A stretch of DNA of 12,358 nt from Clostridia bacterium (GTDB lineage Bacteria; Bacillota; Clostridia; Oscillospirales; Butyricicoccaceae), in assembly GCA_900763355.1 (NCBI GenBank), contig CAAFJY010000116.1, positions 1 through 12,358 on the forward strand. Reading direction: 5' to 3'. The position numbers and the translations under genes are program-made. Of the stretch, positions 6,125 to 12,358 are shown piece by piece; the first letter of the stretch is position 1, and every line of letters starts with the position of its first letter. The notes beneath the pieces were generated by a model that was given only the letters and a program-made list of their open reading frames with translations, did no database searches and was not told where the DNA came from.

Positions 6125-8773
6125 TCAGACGCCGGTCTTTTCGGCCAGGTCGGCCAGCGCGGCGCGGACATCCTCGGAATCGAAGCAGTACTTCATCTGG
6201 GTGTACTGGCTGCGGAGCTGGGTGACCTCGGGGCCCACATCCTTGCACCGCAGGATGCAGTCGGCCATGAGCTCGGCCAGGCGGGCCCAGGCTTCCTTGC
6301 CGAAGCCGAAGCGGGTCATCTCGCTGACGCCCATGCGCAGCGCGCCGGAAGCGGTGAAGCCCTCGTTGTCCGGGGTGGCCTGGTAGTTGACGATGATGTT
6401 GCTGCGCTCGAGACGCTCGGCCACCTCGGGCCCCGCGCCATAGCCCACGGAAACGATGACCTGGTGGGTCTCGGTGTAGCCGATGGCGGGGTCGCCGGCC
6501 ACATCCAGGCCGTTTTCCTTCAGGCACTTGGCGAAGTATTTGGCGTTTTCGATGACGGCGCTCTGGTAGGCATCCTTGAAATGATTCATCTCATAGGCCG
6601 CCATGAGGAGACCCAGCTGCGTCCCCAGATGGTGGTTGGACACGCTGCCGGGGAAGGCGCGGGTCTCGATGGTCTTCCACAGGCCGTATTTCAGCTCGTC
6701 GGGCTTGTAATTGACGCCGATCACGCCGCGCTGGGGGCCGAAGAAGGTCTTGTGGGTGGAGCCGGTGACGATCTCCGCGCCCTCTTCAAAGGGCTTCTGG
6801 AAATGATCGCCCACCAGGCCCATGACGTGGGCCATATCGTACATGATGGTGGTGGGGATGCCCTGCTCGTCCACGAACTTGCGGATCTCGGCCACGGGCT
6901 CGCGCCGCAGGACCATGCTCTTGCCGAAGATGATGAACTCCGGACGATAGCGCTCGATGACCTTTTTGGTCTCCTCCACGTCCATCTTATAGGGGTCGTC
7001 CTTGCAGACGGGGAAATTGACCACGGCGGAGCGCTCGGTGACGGGATCCACGGCCACATAGTCGTGGAGCGCGCCCATGGGCTGGGCGGACAGATGGCCG
7101 CCGCGGATGATGTGGTTGTTGAGGATGTAGCCCAGGCGCTGGGGGGTCTGGCGGCGGTTGAGACGGTTTTTCCAATCCATCAGCGCGGAAAAGACGGCCA
7201 TGTTGGACATCTGGCCGCTGATGACGCGGGTCTCCACCTCGGCGCAGCCCAGGTATTCCCGCATCTGCTGGGTGAGCATCTGCTCCACCTGGTCGATGAA
7301 CTGGGTCCCCTGATAATAGAAGACGTCGTAGTCGTTGAAGGACTTGATCTTCTTGTGCTCGGCATAACGGAAGGCGGGGTCGGTCTCGCACAGGAGCTGG
7401 ACGGCCCGGCTGGGGGTATTTTCAGAGGGAATCAGGTTGACGCACTGGCGCTGCCGCCACTCATGATTCTCCAGAGCGGTGTGAAGCAGCTCCAGTGCCT
7501 TGGTAGGGCGATCCGTCACCGGGGCTTCCGCCTGATCCTCCGGGAGATGGTAGATGGCGGGACGGGCATAGGGCGGCGCGTCGCCCCGGAGATGGACCAG
7601 GGGGATGGCGGCCTTGATGCGCTTGCCGCGGACGTCGATCTCCACCACGCTGTCCTTGCGGATGTCACTGTTGATATAGCACAGACCGATGGAGCGCTTG
7701 GCGGAGGACTCCAGGATCTTGGTATCCAGACCCTCGCCCTGGGTGAGGAAATAGGGCACCATGGTGCCGGAGGTCACCCAGCCCACCAGCTTGTCGCCCT
7801 GGTAGATCTCCATCCCGGCGCGCATGACGCCGCGGTCCAGCAGGGTGATGGGGCGGATGCGGCGGGGCAGGGCGGACAGGTCGCTGTAATCCCGGCTGAG
7901 GATGCGGGCCTTGGTCTCGGACTGGCGCTTGAGGGCCTCGCGGCCGATGAAATCGCCCTTCTGGGGCGCGAAGCTCACGGCGAAATTGGCCAGGGGGACG
8001 GCGAAGATGGGGATCTCGCTGCCGTCGGGCGCGGTGCCCATTTCGTGGCCGTAGAGGGGGAGACCGGCCTCCAGACGGAGGGTATCCCGGGCGCCCAGGC
8101 CGGCGGGTCTGGCGCCCAGCTCGATCAGGCGGTTCCACAGCCAGACCACGTCCTTGCTCTCGATGAAGATCTCATAGCCCAGAGGCTCGCCGGTATAGCC
8201 GGTCATGGCGGCCCGGACGGTGTGGCCCTCGAAAGTGAGAGTATTCAGGGCGTTTTTCATGGGCTCGGTGATCTGCTCGCCGCCGGAGAGCTTCATGAGC
8301 AGCTCCTTGCTCTTGGGGCCCTGGACGGCGATGGAGGACCAGGTGTCGGTGATGTCGGTGATGGTGACATCATATTTCTCCGCGATGGGACGGAGATGGG
8401 CCAGGTCCTTGTCGGTGTTGGCGGCGTTGACCACCAGGAGGAAGCGATCCTCCTCATACCGGTAGAGATAGGCGTCGTCCACCGCGCCGCCCCGCTCGTT
8501 GGGGATGATGCAGTACTGGGCCTGGTTCACATCGAGCGCCAGGACATTGGAGGAGAGGACGTGCTGGAGAAACTCCACCCGCTGGGGGCCGGAGATGAGC
8601 AGACGGCCCATGTGGGAAACGTCGAACAGGCTGCACACGCTGCGGGTATACAGATGCTCGGCCACGATGCCGGTGGGATACTGGATGGGCATGAGCCATC
8701 CTCCGAAATCCACCATGACGGCCCCTTCGGCCACATGGGTGTCGTAGAGGGTCGTTCGCTTCAGTTCACTCAT
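6125..8773 (-). CDS. gcvT/glyA: Fusion of aminomethyltransferase (T-protein) and serine hydroxymethyltransferase
   Basis: An 882-residue two-domain enzyme. Residues 1 to about 408 are GcvT, which releases ammonia from aminomethyl-GcvH and makes 5,10-methylene-THF. They include the FDVSHMG motif at 50-56, the folate-site aspartates D99/D100 in GGAVDD, and GYTGEPLGYEIF. A short acidic/proline linker (about 409-423) follows. Residues about 424-882 are an SHMT-type PLP domain: LIPSEN near 447-452, YAE, GGHLS, D646 and H649 in DMAH, the PLP lysine K675 in STHKTFFGP, and R813 in SGALRMG. It is more divergent from textbook GlyA than the GcvT part is from its family, with about 30 extra residues between LIPSEN and the lysine, but key catalytic residues remain. 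No stop or frameshift separates the domains. The frame is open to 9094 through the riboswitch, but the start at 8773 has AAGGAGG at 8790-8784 and begins GcvT homology. Confidence 0.93.
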   Translation of the reverse strand: MSELKRTTLYDTHVAEGAVMVDFGGWLMPIQYPTGIVAEHLYTRSVCSLFDVSHMGRLLISGPQRVEFLQHVLSSNVLALDVNQAQYCIIPNERGGAVDDAYLYRYEEDRFLLVVNAANTDKDLAHLRPIAEKYDVTITDITDTWSSIAVQGPKSKELLMKLSGGEQITEPMKNALNTLTFEGHTVRAAMTGYTGEPLGYEIFIESKDVVWLWNRLIELGARPAGLGARDTLRLEAGLPLYGHEMGTAPDGSEIPIFAVPLANFAVSFAPQKGDFIGREALKRQSETKARILSRDYSDLSALPRRIRPITLLDRGVMRAGMEIYQGDKLVGWVTSGTMVPYFLTQGEGLDTKILESSAKRSIGLCYINSDIRKDSVVEIDVRGKRIKAAIPLVHLRGDAPPYARPAIYHLPEDQAEAPVTDRPTKALELLHTALENHEWRQRQCVNLIPSENTPSRAVQLLCETDPAFRYAEHKKIKSFNDYDVFYYQGTQFIDQVEQMLTQQMREYLGCAEVETRVISGQMSNMAVFSALMDWKNRLNRRQTPQRLGYILNNHIIRGGHLSAQPMGALHDYVAVDPVTERSAVVNFPVCKDDPYKMDVEETKKVIERYRPEFIIFGKSMVLRREPVAEIRKFVDEQGIPTTIMYDMAHVMGLVGDHFQKPFEEGAEIVTGSTHKTFFGPQRGVIGVNYKPDELKYGLWKTIETRAFPGSVSNHHLGTQLGLLMAAYEMNHFKDAYQSAVIENAKYFAKCLKENGLDVAGDPAIGYTETHQVIVSVGYGAGPEVAERLERSNIIVNYQATPDNEGFTASGALRMGVSEMTRFGFGKEAWARLAELMADCILRCKDVGPEVTQLRSQYTQMKYCFDSEDVRAALADLAEKTGV

Positions 8774-8780
8774 GAAATAA

Positions 8781-8790
8781 GTGCCTCCTT
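8781..8790 (-). promoter_or_regulatory. Ribosome-binding site of the fusion gene, able to pair with the upstream terminator tail
   Basis: Minus-strand AAGGAGGCAC, with the GGAGG core about 10 nt before the ATG at 8773, sets the start codon. The 10 nt GTGCTTTTTT at 8816-8807, which form the foot and U tract of the riboswitch terminator, can pair with it along its whole length (GU pairs allowed). Its GGAGGCAC core also occurs at 8859-8852, overlapping the 3' strand of aptamer II P1 and the terminator foot. Translational control on top of termination is therefore possible but unproven. Confidence 0.6.
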
Positions 8791-8806
8791 TTTTGATTCC
8801 AAATGC

Positions 8807-8855
8807 AAAAAAGCACAAGCTCCCCCCTTCGCTGATAAAAAAGGGGAGCCTGTGC
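8807..8855 (-). terminator. Riboswitch-controlled intrinsic terminator
   Basis: Minus-strand GCACAGGCTCCCC (8855-8843) pairs with GGGGAGCTTGTGC (8825-8813), with one GU pair, and is followed by six T (8812-8807). The stem can be extended outward: GGAG at 8859-8856, the 3' strand of the second aptamer's P1 helix, pairs with the first T residues of the tail. P1 formation and the fully extended terminator thus compete. This fits a switch that reads through when glycine is bound, as known for gcvT riboswitches, but the direction is inferred. Confidence 0.85.
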
Positions 8856-9030
8856 CTCCGTTTTTGTCCTGAGAGATTCCCCGGAGTACATGGGCTTCCT
8901 CGCCCCGGGTTGCACCTTCGGTGTACCGCGTGTGCGGTCCTTTTCGGAGTATCGTCCCGGCCCGGTCCTTTTGCCTGAGAGCTTTTGCTTCCCCTTCGGC
9001 GCCGCACAAGGCGGTCTCTCCCGGGTCGAT
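8856..9030 (-). ncRNA. Tandem glycine riboswitch (two aptamers)
   Basis: The leader of the gcv operon holds two aptamers of the glycine class. Aptamer I (about 9028-8957) has GGGAGAG in its 5' strand, a GCCGAAGGGG core and CTCTCAGGCAAAAGGACC at its 3' side. Aptamer II (about 8951-8856) has CTCCG as the P1 5' strand, CACCGAAGGTGCAA, and ATCTCTCAGGACAAAAACGG closing P1. The two are joined by a short linker. A terminator follows directly. Glycine riboswitches of this type usually turn on glycine cleavage genes when glycine is high, which fits the downstream operon. Before aptamer I the transcript starts with a small GTGGGC/GCCCAC hairpin (9071-9057). Confidence 0.95.
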
Positions 9031-9084
9031 CATCCGATGCTGCTTTTTTCTTTGGCGTGGGCTTTGCCCACCTTAGTCGGGGAT

Positions 9085-9113
9085 ATTTTAGCACAGGGTG
9101 TGGGGGAAGTCAA
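9085..9113 (-). promoter_or_regulatory. Sigma-A-type promoter of the gcv operon
   Basis: Minus-strand TTGACT (9113-9108) and TAAAAT (9090-9085) are separated by exactly 17 nt. A TGC just before the -10 gives an extended -10 element. Transcription should begin near 9078, leaving a leader of about 305 nt that contains the riboswitch. Confidence 0.88.
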
Positions 9114-9118
9114 AGCAA

Positions 9119-9170
9119 TTTTTGTCTTTTGCGGATTTTCCGATGATTTTTCGAAAGAAAAGCCATTTTT
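9119..9170 (-). promoter_or_regulatory. Phased A-tracts upstream of the gcv promoter
   Basis: Five short A-tracts on the minus strand (9123-9119, 9130-9127, 9139-9136, 9151-9147 and 9170-9166) are spaced at roughly helical distances just upstream of the -35. They could bend the DNA or act as an UP element. No specific operator is evident. Confidence 0.35.
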
Positions 9171-9192
9171 CGATGAAGATGCCTTTCAAAAT

Positions 9193-9358
9193 GGCGGCAA
9201 AAGCCGCACCCCTTTTTTGCCGCGAAGCGGCCTTAATCAATCGCGGCGAAGCCGCGCCGCTTAAAACAGCGCTTCCAAGCGCTGAGCATTCCGCGCCGCA
9301 GGCGGGGACGAACCTTTTTCTGCAGCCAAAGGCCGCGCTTTTTTCCTTTCCAAGGGGA
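9193..9358 (-). repeat. Dispersed hairpin-rich intergenic repeat, copy B (inverted)
   Basis: Read on the minus strand, this stretch lines up with copy A at 1-172 through nearly its whole length. Shared blocks include GCGCGGCCTTTGGC, the GAAAAAGGTTCG junction, CCTGCGGCGCGGAATG, the CAGCGCTTGGAAGCGCT hairpin (9283-9267), the CGCCGCGATTGATT junction and GCGGCAAAAAAG. It forms the left outer arm of the palindrome that ends at 9743. It does not encode a credible protein. Confidence 0.85.
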
Positions 9359-9376
9359 AGAGCCCCCAGCCCCCCA

Positions 9377-9636
9377 TTCTCTTTTTGCCGCAAAAAGAGA
9401 ACGGGCCGCTGGAGCGGTCCAAGAGAGAAAACGCCAGGGGCACCAAGGCTCAATGTCCTACATGAAGCGCGCAAGGGCCCCTGGATCCCACCTTGCCGGG
9501 CGAGGGCGCTTCCCGCGAGCCGGGTGGGGTGTCGGGGCGCATTTCAGCTTCAGGTAGGACGACCAGCTGCTTGGCCCCGACGATTTTTCTCTGGTACCGC
9601 CAGGCGGCACCATCTCTTTTTCTAAAAAAGAGATGG
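9377..9636. mobile_element. Palindromic core of a MITE-like element: two inverted copies of a structured module
   Basis: The left half (9377-about 9508) and the right half (about 9509-9636) match when one is reverse-complemented. From each outer end inward there are: an A/T hairpin (TTCTCTTTTT/AAAAAGAGAA at 9377-9401; CCATCTCTTTTT/AAAAAGAGATGG at 9610-9636), a CCGC/GCGG hairpin (9406-9417; 9597-9607), an AGAGAAAA stretch, and an 8-bp stem closing a 35-nt loop (9434-9484; 9531-9581) with GTCCTACNTGAAGC inside. The two 8-bp stems differ in sequence yet both pair perfectly. With copies B and C outside, the whole palindrome runs 9193-9743. No transposase or other ORF is credible, so a non-autonomous element or a structured RNA pair are the options; the class is inferred. 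Confidence 0.65.
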
Positions 9637-9648
9637 TGGGGCCGGAAG

Positions 9649-9743
9649 CACCCCTCCTGGAGGGGGTAAAAAGTGCGGCCTTTGGCCGCAAAGATAAATG
9701 AGGGCCGCTTCGCGGCAAAAAAGTGGTGAGGCCTTTGCCGCGG
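9649..9743 (+). repeat. Dispersed hairpin-rich intergenic repeat, copy C (internally deleted)
   Basis: It matches both ends of copy A: the CCCCTCCTGGAGGGGG hairpin, GTGCGGCCTTTGGCCGC, then GGGCCGCTTCGCGGC and AAAAAAGTGGTG to the final GCC-rich pair. The middle of A (roughly 51-128) is absent. It is the right outer arm of the large palindrome and ends directly against the ppdK terminator's T tract. Confidence 0.85.
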
Positions 9744-9780
9744 AAAAAAACCGCCCCGCAGGCGGAGGCCTGCGGGGCGG
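9744..9780 (-). terminator. Intrinsic terminator of ppdK
   Basis: GCC-rich arms CCGCCCCGCAGGC (9751-9763) and GCCTGCGGGGCGG (9768-9780) form a perfect 13-bp stem with a 4-nt loop, followed on the minus strand by seven T (9750-9744). It lies about 72 nt after the ppdK stop and separates ppdK from the gcv operon. Confidence 0.95.
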
Positions 9781-9820
9781 CGGTTATCCACTTTTTCAAA
9801 AAGAATTGTGGAAAGCTCTT

Positions 9821-9852
9821 TTACTGGGGAACCTTGATGGCGCAAGGAATCC

Positions 9853-9873
<21 letters not shown>
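9821..9873 (-). repeat. Partial duplication of the ppdK 3' end
   Basis: The last codons of ppdK (minus strand ATCAAGTATCCCCAGTAA, ending at 9853) recur 32 nt downstream as ATCAAGGTTCCCCAGTAA, ending at 9821. The second copy would read Ala-Ile-Lys-Val-Pro-Gln-stop against Ala-Ile-Lys-Tyr-Pro-Gln-stop, but it is out of frame with ppdK because 11 nt precede it. It looks like a leftover of recombination or slippage at the gene's end. Confidence 0.75.

Positions 9874-12358
<2,485 letters not shown>

Noticed and set aside
5752..6171. 139-codon minus-strand open frame across the fusion gene-gcvH spacer
   Set aside because: It starts inside the SHMT coding region, has no good ribosome-binding site, and its middle is the 11-bp array read in shifting phase, giving a compositionally biased peptide.
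5717..8872. 1051-codon open frame on the plus strand, opposite the GcvT-SHMT gene
   Set aside because: It is a mirror of GC-rich codon use in the real gene, is dominated by Gly/Ala/Leu/His/Val/Asp, has no family motifs, and runs through the 11-bp array and the gcv leader.
8774..9094. Upstream extension of the GcvT-SHMT open frame
   Set aside because: The extension translates the riboswitch and its terminator and starts at the promoter's -10. The conserved N-terminus and a strong ribosome-binding site place the start at 8773.

Overview
The window looks like the chromosome of a GC-rich Firmicute, most likely a gut clostridium related to Oscillospiraceae (the Flavonifractor / Intestinimonas / Lawsonibacter kind). 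The reasons are the split glycine decarboxylase (GcvPA + GcvPB), strong GGAGG ribosome-binding sites, a tandem glycine riboswitch and a clostridial-type pyruvate phosphate dikinase. The genus is an inference. Every convincing gene is on the minus strand, so the window reads right to left.

Right part (12358 to 9744): the 3' 834 codons of ppdK (pyruvate phosphate dikinase; its first ~42 codons lie outside the window), followed by a strong intrinsic terminator. The last codons of ppdK are partly duplicated just after its stop.

Middle spacer (9743 to 8774): a roughly 550-bp imperfect palindrome (9193-9743) built of nested hairpins and coding for nothing. Then come a sigma-A-type promoter (9113-9085), a tandem glycine riboswitch and its terminator.

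Left part (8773 to 243): one operon for the complete glycine cleavage system: a GcvT-SHMT fusion, gcvH, gcvPA, gcvPB, lplA (lipoate-protein ligase) and lpdA (dihydrolipoyl dehydrogenase), closed by a terminator at 175-202. GcvPA/PB decarboxylate glycine, lipoylated GcvH carries the aminomethyl group, the GcvT domain passes its carbon to tetrahydrofolate, and LpdA reoxidises the lipoyl arm. LplA attaches lipoate to GcvH. The SHMT domain fused to GcvT can join the methylene-THF to a second glycine to give serine. Genes from gcvH onward are packed with 1-15 nt gaps or a 4-nt overlap. The exception is the 369-nt gap between the fusion gene and gcvH.

That gap holds the most striking structure of the window: 22 consecutive degenerate 11-bp units (5881-6122) in perfect register with no insertion or deletion. 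It runs from near a 13-bp GC hairpin to 2 nt from the fusion gene's stop codon. The second most striking structure is the large palindromic repeat. Its outer arm recurs at the left edge of the window (1-172), so it belongs to a dispersed family.
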